From HK1 sp965202875 (GTDB lineage: Bacteria; Pseudomonadota; Gammaproteobacteria; HK1), in the NCBI GenBank assembly GCA_965202875.1, contig OZ241870.1, forward strand, positions 2,666,001-2,730,000: DNA of 64,000 nucleotides, written 5' to 3'. Within the stretch, counting starts at the first letter, position 1, and the number at the start of each line of letters is the position of its first letter. Of this stretch, positions 16,264 through 25,210 are shown one piece after another. The notes under the pieces are model-generated. The model saw nothing but the letters and a program-made list of their open reading frames with translations. It had not been told where the DNA came from and made no database searches. The translations under genes and the position numbers were made by a program.

Positions 16264-17148
16264 TCAGGGGGCGTAGCAGGGCTTCTCGCTCTTCACGGTG
16301 ACCCGGTGGAGCAGCCGCCGGCTGCCGGGATCGAAGGAGCCGCGCGCGTGGGACACGCAGCGGTTGTCCCAGATCAGCAGATCGCCGGCCCGCCACTCGT
16401 GTTCCCAGATGAACTCCGGCCGCGTCACGTGCGCCCACAGCGCATCCAGCAGCCGATCGCTCTCCTCGATCGGCAGGCCGAGGATGTAGCCGTTGCCGAT
16501 CCGTCCCAGATAGAGGGAATGCCTGCCGGTGTCGGGATGGGTACGGATCACCGGGTGGCGGGCTCCGGGTCCTTGCGTCTTGTCGGCGACCGCCTCATGG
16601 CCGCGACGGATGCCGCCGCCGGCCAGATAGGCGGCGTCGTGGATGGAGTGGCGCCCGTCGACCGCCCGCCGGAGATCGGGTGGCAAGGTTTCGCAGGCGC
16701 GGACGTTGTTCGTGAAACGCGTGTTGCCGCCCTTGGGCGGGATCAGCTCGGCGTAAAGCAAAGTCGCCGAGGCCGGGATCTCGAACATGGACATGTCGGT
16801 ATGCCAGACCGCCTCACCGGCGCCGAGCGCGCCGATCGGCCGGCCGTTGCGGACGATGTTGGAGATCAGCTCGACCTCGGCCGGCAGGCCGTCGGGCTTG
16901 CCCCCGTACTCGTAGCCGTCGGCGGCGTGCAGCTCGCCGAAACGTCTCGCAAAGGCGACCAACTGGTCGTCGTCCAGCGTCTGGTCCCGGATGAGAAGGA
17001 CGAGATGCTCGTGCCAGACGCCGCGCATCGCCGCGAACATGTCGTCCGGCAGAGGCTTTGCGAGGTCGACCCCACGGATCTCCGCACCGAGCGCACCGCC
17101 GGTCGGTACAATTTCCAGACGGTCAGGGGTGTTGACGTCCTGGGTCAT
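16264..17148 (-). CDS. TauD/TfdA-family Fe(II)/2-oxoglutarate dioxygenase
   Basis: A 294-residue oxygenase that would hydroxylate a small substrate using 2-oxoglutarate and oxygen. The iron-binding HxD is WHTDM (His116, Asp118). The distal His is in NRCVSHARGSF (His267), and the 2-oxoglutarate-binding Arg in RRLLHRVTV (about Arg278). ATG 17148 has GGAGGTG seven bases upstream, a strong site. It lies between the fused permease and an M24 protein, so it probably acts on the imported compound or its product. Taurine specificity cannot be assumed from the family name. Confidence 0.85.
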   Translation of the reverse strand: MTQDVNTPDRLEIVPTGGALGAEIRGVDLAKPLPDDMFAAMRGVWHEHLVLLIRDQTLDDDQLVAFARRFGELHAADGYEYGGKPDGLPAEVELISNIVRNGRPIGALGAGEAVWHTDMSMFEIPASATLLYAELIPPKGGNTRFTNNVRACETLPPDLRRAVDGRHSIHDAAYLAGGGIRRGHEAVADKTQGPGARHPVIRTHPDTGRHSLYLGRIGNGYILGLPIEESDRLLDALWAHVTRPEFIWEHEWRAGDLLIWDNRCVSHARGSFDPGSRRLLHRVTVKSEKPCYAP

Positions 17149-17203
17149 GGAGCCACCTCCACTCGATCGGAACGGGGGACAAAACGGAACGACGGACGCG
17201 GGC

Positions 17204-19024
17204 TCATCGCAGCAGGCTCACGGTGTCGCCGGCGCCGGTTTGCCGGCCGCGCCGGCGCAGCGTCTCGGCGGCGAACAGCAGCGCCACGGACAGGATGATC
17301 AGCAGGGCGGCAACGGCGGCGGTGGTCGGGTCGATCTCTTCGCGGATGCCGTCCCACATCCGTTTCGGCAGGGTGGTGGCGCGCGTACCGCTGATGAAGA
17401 TCGCGATGACGAGTTCATCGAAGGAAGCGAGGAACGCGAAGAGCGCGGCCACGATCACCGCCGGCTTGATCAGCGGGAAGGTCACCCTGCGGAAGGCGGC
17501 GATGCGTCCTGCCCCGAGGGTCCATGCCGCCTGCTCGAGCGAGGGGTCGGTCCGCTCGAGGGCCGCGGAGACCACGACGACCACGTAGGGTATCGCCAGC
17601 ACGGTATGGGCGAGGATCAGGGAGGTCCGGGTGCCGATCAGGCCGTAGCTGGCGAACAGGTAGTAGAGGGCGACGGCCAGCACGATGGTCGGCACGATGA
17701 TGGGCGCAAGCAGCAGGCCGAGGATCGCCTTCGTTCCGCGAAAGCCGCCGCGCACGATGCCCACCGCGGCCAGGGTCCCGGTGGCCGTGGCCAGGACCAT
17801 GGTCACCACCGCGACTTCGAAGCTCGTGATCGTCGGGCGTACCCAGTCGACCCGGCCGAAATAGTTTTCGAACCACCGCGTCGAGTAGTCGGGAGGCGGG
17901 AACTGCAAGAACGGGGCGTCGCTGAAGGCCAGCGGAAAGATGATGGTGATCGGGGCGACCATGAAGAAGATGACCGTCCAGCCCGCCACCTCCACGAAAC
18001 CGGGCCTGGGAAAACGTCCGGACGGTGCAGTCCACCTGCTTCGGCTCCTGCCGATGCGGCCGGAGCGGGTGAACGGCCGCGTCACCGCCGCCCAGGCCCT
18101 CAGCAGCCAGGACAGTGCGCGGCCGATGAGCGGGGATTCGTTGCCGCGCCCCATCAGCACCCGGTTGTAGAGAGCGACGAGGGCGAGTGTGGCGATCAGC
18201 AGCGTCACGGACATCGCCGAGGCCAGCGGCCAGTTGAACAGGCGGTTCACCTGCCGCTCGATCAGCATGACGAAGGTGGTGTCCGAAAGCCCGCCCAGCA
18301 AGGCAGGGGTCACGAAGAAGCCGATGGCCAGGATGAAGACGAGCAGCGAGCCGGCCAGCACCCCCGGGAGGCTGAGCGGCAGGAAGATGAAGAAGAAGGC
18401 CGCGGTCCGGGTGGCGCCGAGGCTGCATGCGGCCGAGACGAGGCGGAGATCGATGCGCTGCATCACGGCATGGAGCGGCAGCACCATGAACGGCAGCATG
18501 ACGTGGACCATGCCGATGTAGACGCTCGTCCGGTTGTAGAGGAGCGTCACAGGCGCGTCCGTGATCCCGAAGGCCATGAGACCCTCGTTCACCAGTCCCT
18601 TGCGCCCGAGGATGACGATCCAGGCATAGGTCCGGACCAGCAGGCTCGTCCATAGCGGCAGGATGACCAGGAGGGCGATGACGCGCCGGACCGTCCCTGA
18701 TGAACGCAGCATCAGGTAGGCGACCGGGTAGCCGAGAAGCAGGCAGAGCAGGGTGACGGTGGCCGACAGCCACAGCGTCCGCATCAGGATCGCCAGCAGG
18801 ATGTCGTCGGCGAAGAGCGTCCGGTAGGGATCGAGGCTCCAGCCCTCCTCGCCGAAGCTCAGCAGCAGGATCTGGACGAGTGGAGCGACGAAGACGGCGA
18901 GCAGCAGCAGTAACGACGGTACCAGGAGAAGCAGGCCCAGCCGACGGCCTTGCACCGCGAAGGAACGGCGTTTCGGTCCCGGGCCCTCGTTCGGGGCCGG
19001 CGGGCTCACGGGCACGCCGGGCAT
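17204..19024 (-). CDS. Fused two-domain ABC permease (PotB-PotC type)
   Basis: Both permease halves of a spermidine/putrescine-type importer are joined in one 606-residue chain. The first half has membrane segments from about residue 28 (LGLLLLVPSLLLLLAVFV) and an EAA-like loop (CSLGATRTAAFFFIFLPLS). A basic linker (SGRIGRSRSRWTAPSGRF) leads to the second half with GWTVIFFMVAPITIIFPLAF and its own loop (WTLGAGRIAAFRRVTFPLI). Start at ATG 19024, 15 bp after the DapA-family gene. Usually these are two genes, potB and potC. No ATPase gene is found in this cluster; the substrate-binding protein at 21336 is the likely partner. Substrate unknown. Confidence 0.88.
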   Translation of the reverse strand: MPGVPVSPPAPNEGPGPKRRSFAVQGRRLGLLLLVPSLLLLLAVFVAPLVQILLLSFGEEGWSLDPYRTLFADDILLAILMRTLWLSATVTLLCLLLGYPVAYLMLRSSGTVRRVIALLVILPLWTSLLVRTYAWIVILGRKGLVNEGLMAFGITDAPVTLLYNRTSVYIGMVHVMLPFMVLPLHAVMQRIDLRLVSAACSLGATRTAAFFFIFLPLSLPGVLAGSLLVFILAIGFFVTPALLGGLSDTTFVMLIERQVNRLFNWPLASAMSVTLLIATLALVALYNRVLMGRGNESPLIGRALSWLLRAWAAVTRPFTRSGRIGRSRSRWTAPSGRFPRPGFVEVAGWTVIFFMVAPITIIFPLAFSDAPFLQFPPPDYSTRWFENYFGRVDWVRPTITSFEVAVVTMVLATATGTLAAVGIVRGGFRGTKAILGLLLAPIIVPTIVLAVALYYLFASYGLIGTRTSLILAHTVLAIPYVVVVVSAALERTDPSLEQAAWTLGAGRIAAFRRVTFPLIKPAVIVAALFAFLASFDELVIAIFISGTRATTLPKRMWDGIREEIDPTTAAVAALLIILSVALLFAAETLRRRGRQTGAGDTVSLLR

Positions 19025-19038
19025 CGCCGCCTGCCCGC

Positions 19039-20013
19039 CTACGCTCCGGCCGTCGCCACGGGCGGGGGAATGCCGGCTCCGTGGTCCGCGAGCCGGCGTG
19101 AGAGCCGATCGAGCAGGCGGTCGAGCTCCGCGTGGTCGGTGGCCGAGAGGGGAGCGCCCGGCCGTCGCACGTGGCTCGTGGCGATGAGGCCCCGGCGGCG
19201 CAGGATCTCCTTGCGCACGGCGAGCCCGAAGCCGGGCTGCTGCTCGTAGCGCACCACCGGCAGATAGGCGTCGAACAGATCCTCGGCCGAATCGAGATCC
19301 CGTTCGGCCGCGAGTCGCCAGACCTCGACCAGCATCTCCGGGAAGGCGAAGCCCGTCATCGCCCCGTCGGCGCCCCGACCCAGTTCCAGCGGATAGTAGA
19401 GCCCCCCGTTTCCGACGAGGATGGACAGTCTGCGCAATCCGCCGGCCTCGCTCTCGGAGCGCAGGCGGCTCAACTTCGTGAGGCCGGGACAGTCCTCGTG
19501 CTTGAACATCACGAAGCTCGCCGCTTCGGCGATGAGCCGGAGGACGATCGGGACGGTGACGGGCACACCCGTCGCCTGCGGGTAGTCCTGGACGCACAGG
19601 GGCACACCGGCGCCGAGGGCCTCGACCACGGCCATGAGGTAGCCGTAGACCTCGTCATCCGTTCGCAATCCCGGGGGCGGCGCGACCATGACCCCGGCCG
19701 CCCCGGCATCCATGGCTTTTCTTGCGAGCTCGCTCAGGCCGCGCAGGCTGGACTGGCTGACGCCCACGACCACCGGCAGGCGGTCCCCGCAACGCTTCAG
19801 CACCCGCCAGGTGAAGCGGACCGATTCATCCGGGGTCAGCTTGTGCGCCTCGCCCATCATGCCCAGGATGGTGATGCCGGCCACGCCGCAGCCGACGTAG
19901 TGGTCGATCAGTCGATCCGTGCTGTCGAAATCCAGATTGCCGCGGTCGTCGAAGGGGGTCGCCGCGATCACGAAGACCCCTCGGCTCTTTTCGCTGATTC
20001 CGTGTGCCCGCAT
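19039..20013 (-). CDS. Dihydrodipicolinate synthase (DapA)-family lyase/aldolase
   Basis: A 324-residue TIM-barrel aldolase that works through a lysine Schiff base. Lys171 in FKHEDCPG and Tyr144 in VQDYPQATG occupy the catalytic positions, and MMGEAHKL corresponds to the pyruvate-binding loop, without the usual GTTGE. Its place in a transport/catabolic island and the altered loop argue for a catabolic keto-acid lyase rather than lysine synthesis. The C-terminal 40 residues extend past the usual end of the family. Confidence 0.8.
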   Translation of the reverse strand: MRAHGISEKSRGVFVIAATPFDDRGNLDFDSTDRLIDHYVGCGVAGITILGMMGEAHKLTPDESVRFTWRVLKRCGDRLPVVVGVSQSSLRGLSELARKAMDAGAAGVMVAPPPGLRTDDEVYGYLMAVVEALGAGVPLCVQDYPQATGVPVTVPIVLRLIAEAASFVMFKHEDCPGLTKLSRLRSESEAGGLRRLSILVGNGGLYYPLELGRGADGAMTGFAFPEMLVEVWRLAAERDLDSAEDLFDAYLPVVRYEQQPGFGLAVRKEILRRRGLIATSHVRRPGAPLSATDHAELDRLLDRLSRRLADHGAGIPPPVATAGA

Positions 20014-20025
20014 CGATGGGGTGCC

Positions 20026-20085
20026 CCCTGTGCCTGATGGACCCTGTGCCTGATGGACCCTGTGCCTGATGGACCCTGTGCCTCA
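20026..20085. repeat. 16-bp tandem repeat, 3.75 units
   Basis: The unit ccctgtgcctgatgga occurs exactly three times (20026, 20042, 20058) and a fourth time in part at 20074. It fills the space between the DapA-family gene start and the stop of the M24 gene upstream. Confidence 0.9.
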
Positions 20086-21234
20086 AGGGCCGGAAACGAT
20101 GAGCCGGCGCGGGTATTGCGTCAGCCGCTCGTAGCCGGTCCCGGTGATCAGAATGGTCTCCGAGAGCCCGAAACCGCGCGCCAGCAGATAGGTATGGAAC
20201 GTCATGCCCGCGCGGAAGCGCCATTGCGCGGCGGGGCCGGCCTCCAGGGCCTCGCCCCCCGACGGCGGCAGTAGCAGACCGACCGAGTAGAAGGTCTTGT
20301 TGGTGTACTGCTCCACCAACCTCTCGCCGATGAGCCGGGTGCGGTACAGGCTGTCGGGGGTCGTAGCGGGAACACCGGGAGCCACGGACGCCAAGGCTTC
20401 GTCCTGAACGGCGATCAGCCTGCCGGCGAACGCGTGCTCGTCCCGGCGTGCCCGCGCCACCTTGATCGGCCGCATGAACCGGGCGTGGTAGTGGCGCACG
20501 CAAGGGATCGTTTCGAGCTGGACGGTGTCCCCCTCCCGAAGGACGCGGTCCGTGTAGCTGCCGTGGAGATGCAGCGCGCCATCGCCTGACGACAGGACGC
20601 CGGGGCCGGGAACGTCGCTGCCGGCCCGGATCATGGCGTCGCACACCACGGCCGCGAGGGTCCGCTCGCTGGTTCCCGGCAGCGCCGCCTTGGCCGCCGC
20701 GGCCATCCCCGCCTCCGCGCATCGCCCGGCCAGACGCATGTAGGCGATCTCCCGCGGCGACTTGACGAGGCGTAGCGATCGGACGAGGTCGCTGGCGTCT
20801 TCCAGCGCTGCGCCGGCCAAGGCCGCGCTCAATCGCTTGTAGCGTGCCGCGGAGAGCGGCCACGCCGCCAGCTCGACGCCGAGACGCGGCCGGGGCCCAA
20901 AAAGCCGGCGCACCATGCCGGCGCCCACCGGGAAGGGGTCGTCCGCATCGGTCCAGAAGGCATGGTTCTGCCAGGCGGCGGTACGTTCCAGATAGTAGGC
21001 CTCGACGTCCCGGCAGCAGACGGCCGGCTCCCCGGCGGCGGGAACGGCGGCGAACTGCAACGAGGCATAGCCGCGCGTATAGAAGCCGGTGACCCAGGTG
21101 ACCGATTCCGGTTGAAAGAGCAGAATGCCGTCGAGATCGCGGGCGGCGAGCCCGGATTGCACGCGGCGGACCCGCTCCGCGTGCTCGGCCGCCGGGAACC
21201 ACGGCTCCACGAGACCGGGGATGTTCACCGCCAT
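20083..21234 (-). CDS. M24-family protein, creatinase / DoeA-like, paralogue 2
   Basis: A 383-residue relative of the protein at 15065-16219. I start at ATG 21234 (MAVNIPGLVEPWFPA), with AAGG just upstream; ATG 21258 is also possible but lacks a ribosome site. It shares the layout SVTWVTGFYTRGYASLQF, LVKSPREIAYMRLAGRCAEAG and FHTYLLARGFGLSETILIT, the last close to ectoine hydrolase (DoeA). The peptidase metal ligands are absent (DTVQLETIPCVRHYHARFM). Two diverged members in one cluster suggest sequential hydrolyses of related compounds, which is inference. Confidence 0.75.
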   Translation of the reverse strand: MAVNIPGLVEPWFPAAEHAERVRRVQSGLAARDLDGILLFQPESVTWVTGFYTRGYASLQFAAVPAAGEPAVCCRDVEAYYLERTAAWQNHAFWTDADDPFPVGAGMVRRLFGPRPRLGVELAAWPLSAARYKRLSAALAGAALEDASDLVRSLRLVKSPREIAYMRLAGRCAEAGMAAAAKAALPGTSERTLAAVVCDAMIRAGSDVPGPGVLSSGDGALHLHGSYTDRVLREGDTVQLETIPCVRHYHARFMRPIKVARARRDEHAFAGRLIAVQDEALASVAPGVPATTPDSLYRTRLIGERLVEQYTNKTFYSVGLLLPPSGGEALEAGPAAQWRFRAGMTFHTYLLARGFGLSETILITGTGYERLTQYPRRLIVSGP

Positions 21235-21335
21235 CGTGCCTTCGCCTGTCCGGGTCATGCCGTGGTCGCCGCGGAGTTCATCTTCCGGCAAACCGGCCCC
21301 GCCGGCACGCAACGGCGGGGCCAGGAAGGCTTGCG

Positions 21336-22415
21336 TCACTGGAGGGTGAAGCGGTTCCACATTTCCTGGTTCTTCTCAATGTTGCTCTTGCCGTCCGAGG
21401 CTGCCGAGGCCCAGAACTCGGCGTTGAGGAACACCTGCTGCTTCAGGTTCCCGGGGTGGGACGGCAGGGCGCGACCCTCGGCTTCGGTGAGGTGCTCGAA
21501 CGCCTTCAGGTTCACCGGCCCGAGCGGCTGGATCTTCACCAGTGCGGCCTGGATCTCCGGACGGGTGGCGAACTCGATGAACTTCATCGCGTTCTCGTAG
21601 TTCTTCGCCCCCTTCGGGACCATCCAGTAGTCGAACTGGATCAACCCCTGATTCCACACGAAGTTGAGCGGGGCGCCGTCCTTCATCAGCTTGACGATCC
21701 GCCCGAGGGTCGCCGCCGCGACCACCACCTCGCCGTCGACCAGCGCCTGGGGCGGCATGGCGGAGGCCGTGGCGAACTTCACGACGTGCGGCTTGATCTT
21801 CGCGATGCTCCCGTAGGCCCGCTCCATGTCGAGGGGATACAGATTCTCCGGCAAGACGCCGTCGGCCAGAAGGGCGTATTCGAGCGGTGGCACAACCCAG
21901 TCCCCTGCATCGATCATGCGGGGCCCCGGAAACTTTTCGACGTCCCAGACGTCCGCCCAGCTCCTGGGATGGTCGTCGCCTTCGAACGCCTCTTCGCTGT
22001 AGGCGATCACCTTCGTATAGAAGAAGTTGCCGATGCCGTAGGGATGGACCACTTCCGGCACGATGTCGTCCATCATGCCCTTCAGGTAGTTGTCGTAGTC
22101 GAGCTTCTCGGCCAGACCCTCGCGAGCGAGCACCAGCAGATCGCCAGGCGTGATGCCCGAGACGTCCCATTCGGTGTTGCCGCTTTCGACCATGGCCTTG
22201 ATCTTGGCGAGGCTGGGGCCGGTGGCCTCGATGATCCTGATGCCGGTCTCTTCCTCGAAGGGTTTGAACATGGTCTCGCGCTGGGCGTCCTGGAACGAAC
22301 CGCCCCAGGACGCGACCACGACCGAGCCTTTGTCCTGCGCCGCCGCCGCGCCGACCCCTGACGCCATTGCACCGGCCACGATGATCGCCGGAGCGTGCTT
22401 CAACAGATGCCTCAT
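21336..22415 (-). CDS. ABC importer substrate-binding protein (PotD/PotF-like)
   Basis: A 359-residue periplasmic binding protein. It has a Sec signal peptide (MRHLLKHAPAIIVAGAMASGVGAAAAQ), then KGSVVVASWGGSFQDAQRETMFKPFEEETGI, the typical opening of the polyamine/iron-type cluster. ATG 22415 has GGAGGAA six bases upstream. It is encoded upstream of the fused permease at 17204-19024 and is its probable partner. Ligand unknown; the neighbouring M24 and amidotransferase genes hint at a nitrogenous compound. Confidence 0.88.
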   Translation of the reverse strand: MRHLLKHAPAIIVAGAMASGVGAAAAQDKGSVVVASWGGSFQDAQRETMFKPFEEETGIRIIEATGPSLAKIKAMVESGNTEWDVSGITPGDLLVLAREGLAEKLDYDNYLKGMMDDIVPEVVHPYGIGNFFYTKVIAYSEEAFEGDDHPRSWADVWDVEKFPGPRMIDAGDWVVPPLEYALLADGVLPENLYPLDMERAYGSIAKIKPHVVKFATASAMPPQALVDGEVVVAAATLGRIVKLMKDGAPLNFVWNQGLIQFDYWMVPKGAKNYENAMKFIEFATRPEIQAALVKIQPLGPVNLKAFEHLTEAEGRALPSHPGNLKQQVFLNAEFWASAASDGKSNIEKNQEMWNRFTLQ

Positions 22416-22434
22416 TGGTTTTCCTCCCGCGTTG

Positions 22435-23283
22435 TCATTGTCGTCGGCTCGTCGGCCGTTTCCCTCCGACGAGCGAGTCCGACCGACACGGCCGGACATC
22501 CCCCAGGCGGCCGAGGGCGTTCGCCCCCCCTCCGCCATGCCCTGGCTGCGAAACCCACGGCTCGCCGTCGCCGACCGCCCGGCGACGGCTGAACCGCAGA
22601 AACTCCCGCAGCATGGTCTTGGCCTCGGCGGCGTCGTCCGCCTCGGCAATGAGTGCGCCCACGTCCGCCCCGTCGCGCTCCAGGCGGGCGCGGTTGCGTT
22701 CGAACCAGGCCGGCGCCTCGGCCCGGGTGATCTCGACGTGGCCCTGCACGCCCCAAGCGGACAGTGATCGATGCCGCCATATCTGGTTCGGGCAGTCGAG
22801 CGTCGTTCCCAGCACGACCACGTCGGGATGGTCGGGGCGGACTTCGTCGTTGTGCCACACGAACAGGCGCGGCCGCCGGCCGAGCCCTGCGCAGAGGGCG
22901 TCGCTTCGCGCCTGCGCGGTGGTGTCCAGCCGGAGATGACCGACCTCACAACCGGAGCGACGGAACACCTGGTCCCGCCCGCACAGGGCGGAGGCGAGGA
23001 TCTGGCTCCCGAAGCAGACCCCGAACATTGGGATACCCCGCGCTCCCGCCCCTTCGATGAGGCGGTGCTCGCGCCGGATCCAGTCGATCTCCTCGTAAGC
23101 GCCGTGTGGGCTGCCCGATAGATAGATTGCGTCGTAGTCGCCGACTTCGTCGGGGAATTCGCCCCCCGCGGCCCATCGTTCCTCGACCCGCCACTCCTCG
23201 CCGGCGAAGCGGTCCACGATCTCGGGACAGGCGTGGGGCCGGGAGGTGTTGTTGAGCAGGAGGAGTGTGGTCCGTGGCGGCAT
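22435..23283 (-). CDS. Class I glutamine amidotransferase-like protein
   Basis: A 282-residue stand-alone amidotransferase-fold protein resembling GMP-synthase-type GATases. The triad looks intact: nucleophile Cys90 in GVCFGSQ, and His182/Glu184 in GVQGHVEIT. In catabolic clusters such proteins often hydrolyse gamma-glutamyl conjugates (PuuD style) rather than feed ammonia to a synthetase. Here it lies directly upstream of the binding protein. It starts at ATG 23283 with GGGAG upstream. Specificity is unknown. Confidence 0.82.
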   Translation of the reverse strand: MPPRTTLLLLNNTSRPHACPEIVDRFAGEEWRVEERWAAGGEFPDEVGDYDAIYLSGSPHGAYEEIDWIRREHRLIEGAGARGIPMFGVCFGSQILASALCGRDQVFRRSGCEVGHLRLDTTAQARSDALCAGLGRRPRLFVWHNDEVRPDHPDVVVLGTTLDCPNQIWRHRSLSAWGVQGHVEITRAEAPAWFERNRARLERDGADVGALIAEADDAAEAKTMLREFLRFSRRRAVGDGEPWVSQPGHGGGGANALGRLGDVRPCRSDSLVGGKRPTSRRQ

Positions 23284-23296
23284 GGGCGTCTCCCGG

Positions 23297-23983
23297 TCAG
23301 ATCTCCGCCAACTTGTCGAGGATGCTCGCCTTCACGTTGTCCAGGTGGGCAGCCATGGCCGCCCGCGCTCGCGCGCCATCGCGCCTGTCGAGGGCGTCCA
23401 GAATGGCCAGGTGTTCCCGACAGCCCGGCAGAAAGCGGTTGGGCATGCGCTTGAGGTTGAACAACCGCGTCTTTCGCCGGAGCGCCTGCACGATGGCCGC
23501 CAGCAGGTCGTTGCCGCTCGCCCAGGCAAGGGCACTGTGGATGTCGTCGTCCAGGGTCCAATGATCGTAGGGTGTAGGTTCTCCGCTCTGCATCATCGCG
23601 CAGATGCGTGCGCGCAGACCGGCCACGAGGTCGCGGTCGATCTTTTCGGCGGCCAGGAAGGCCGCCTCCGATTCCAGCAGGCGGCGGACGTGCAGCGCCT
23701 CGATGTAGTCACGTACGGTGATCGACTGAACGACCAGGCTGCGTCCGCCGTTGCGTCCCACGAGGCCCTCGCCTTCGAGGCGGCGCAATGCCTCGCGCAG
23801 AGGCGTGCGCGACACGCCGAGGGTTTCGGCGAGTCGAACCTCGTGGAGTACGGTGCCCGGCGTCAGTTCGCGCATGAGTATGCGGTCGAGCACCGCGTTG
23901 TAGGCTGCGCTCGCCGCCGTCGGGTCCAGGGAAGGGTTGGCGGCGTCGGCGGGAAGGGCCGTTTCGACGGGTGCACCGGCCAT
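23297..23983 (-). CDS. GntR-family regulator with FCD ligand domain
   Basis: A 228-residue repressor-type protein. A winged helix lies at about residues 25-95 (LRLAETLGVSRTPLREALRRLEGEGLVGR) and an all-helical FCD domain follows (LLESEAAFLAAEKIDRDLVAGLRARI...DDDIHSALAWASGNDLL...EHLAILDALDRRDGARARAAMAAHL). It is the first gene of the minus-strand island, so it probably controls the whole cluster and responds to the imported compound. The 304-bp gene-free stretch upstream (23984-24287) should hold its promoter; I could not identify an operator. Confidence 0.88.
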   Translation of the reverse strand: MAGAPVETALPADAANPSLDPTAASAAYNAVLDRILMRELTPGTVLHEVRLAETLGVSRTPLREALRRLEGEGLVGRNGGRSLVVQSITVRDYIEALHVRRLLESEAAFLAAEKIDRDLVAGLRARICAMMQSGEPTPYDHWTLDDDIHSALAWASGNDLLAAIVQALRRKTRLFNLKRMPNRFLPGCREHLAILDALDRRDGARARAAMAAHLDNVKASILDKLAEI

Positions 23984-24287
23984 GATTATGCTCTTCGTAC
24001 ATCGAGTCTGTTCATTCTGTATACACATCGAGCACGCTGTCAACACAAACAATGTGGCGCAGCAATTCCCGCCCAGCGCGCGGACACCCGAGGATCCGCC
24101 ACGACCGGGTGCTCCGATCATCGGGAGTGGTGCGACATCGCGTCGTGACACCCGGTGTCGTAGCGTTCGCGGGAGAAGCTGTTGCGTGCCGCAAATCCGG
24201 ATCGCGGGCACGCCAGCGGCGCCCCAGTGGCGGATCGAGGCCCGTGGCGCTCGAACCGGGCCGCGACCGTCTGCTGCGTGAACCTCG

Positions 24288-25202
24288 TCAGGAGGCCGCG
24301 AGCCAGTCTCGCGGACGCAGGAACCGCTCGGCGAGCCCGGCCTCCGGGGTGCCCGGCGCCGGCGTCCAGTCGTAACGCCACCGCACCAGCGGCGGCAGCG
24401 ACATCAGGATCGACTCCGCCCTCCCGCCGGACTGGAGCCCGAAGAGGGTGCCGCGGTCATGGACGAGGTTGAACTCGACGTAGCGACCCCGCCGCACCAA
24501 CTGGAACTCGCGCTCGCGCTCCGTCCACAGCGTCGCGCGGCGGCGGCGCATGATCGGGAGACAGGCGTCGAGGTAACCCTGCCCGACCCCTTGGGCGAAC
24601 CGGAAACACCGCTCGAACCCCCATTCGTTCAGGTCGTCGAAGAACAGGCCGCCCACGCCCCGGGCCTCGCCGCGATGCTCGATGAAGAAGTACCGGTCGC
24701 ACCACGCCTTGAACCGGGGGTACACGTCATCGCCGAACCCCTCGCACAGGGAGGCGGCGGTGCGGTGCCAGTCCCGCACGTCGGATTCGAACCCGTAGTA
24801 CGGGGTCAGATCGAAGCCGCCGCCGAACCACCACACCGGCGCCTCGCCGGGCGTCTCGGCGACGAAGTAGCGCACGTTGCAATGCGAGGTCGGGACGTAG
24901 GGATTGAGGGGATGTACGACCACCGACACCCCGAGGGCGTGAAAGCGCCGGCCCGCGAGCTCCGGCCGATGGGCGGTCGCCGCCGGGGGGAGCGCGTCAC
25001 CGTGCACGTGCGAGAAGTTGACGCCGCCGCGCTCGATGACCTCACCGTCGGCGAGGACCCGGGTTCGGCCCCCGCCGCCCCCGGGCCGCTCCCACGCATC
25101 CTCGGTCAGCTCCGCGGCGGGATCTTCGGCGCCGAACGCCTCCGAGATCCGGTCCTGGAGCGTCCGCAGCCACGCGCGCACCTGTTCCAGCCGCGGCGCC
25201 AT
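24288..25202 (-). CDS. hemF: Oxygen-dependent coproporphyrinogen-III oxidase
   Basis: Converts coproporphyrinogen III to protoporphyrinogen IX with oxygen, in the cytoplasm. The 304 residues carry the family signatures GGVNFSHVHGDALP, NPYVPTSHCNVRYF, WWFGGGFDLTPYYGFE and FNLVHDRGTLFGLQSGGRAESILMSLPP. It follows tsaC by 8 bp, a common gammaproteobacterial pairing. Dependence on oxygen agrees with the COX15 gene at 61609. Confidence 0.96.
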   Translation of the reverse strand: MAPRLEQVRAWLRTLQDRISEAFGAEDPAAELTEDAWERPGGGGGRTRVLADGEVIERGGVNFSHVHGDALPPAATAHRPELAGRRFHALGVSVVVHPLNPYVPTSHCNVRYFVAETPGEAPVWWFGGGFDLTPYYGFESDVRDWHRTAASLCEGFGDDVYPRFKAWCDRYFFIEHRGEARGVGGLFFDDLNEWGFERCFRFAQGVGQGYLDACLPIMRRRRATLWTEREREFQLVRRGRYVEFNLVHDRGTLFGLQSGGRAESILMSLPPLVRWRYDWTPAPGTPEAGLAERFLRPRDWLAAS

Positions 25203-25210
25203 CGGCCGCT

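Noticed and set aside
16991..18655. Plus-strand 554-codon frame opposite the fused permease
   Set aside because: Composition is His/Asp/Gln/Gly-rich with no membrane or domain features; it is the antisense of a clear permease.
20083..21360. Longer M24 frame starting at 21360 or 21258
   Set aside because: Extra residues (PLHPPVTQAFLAPPL...) do not resemble the family, and a ribosome site is seen only before ATG 21234.
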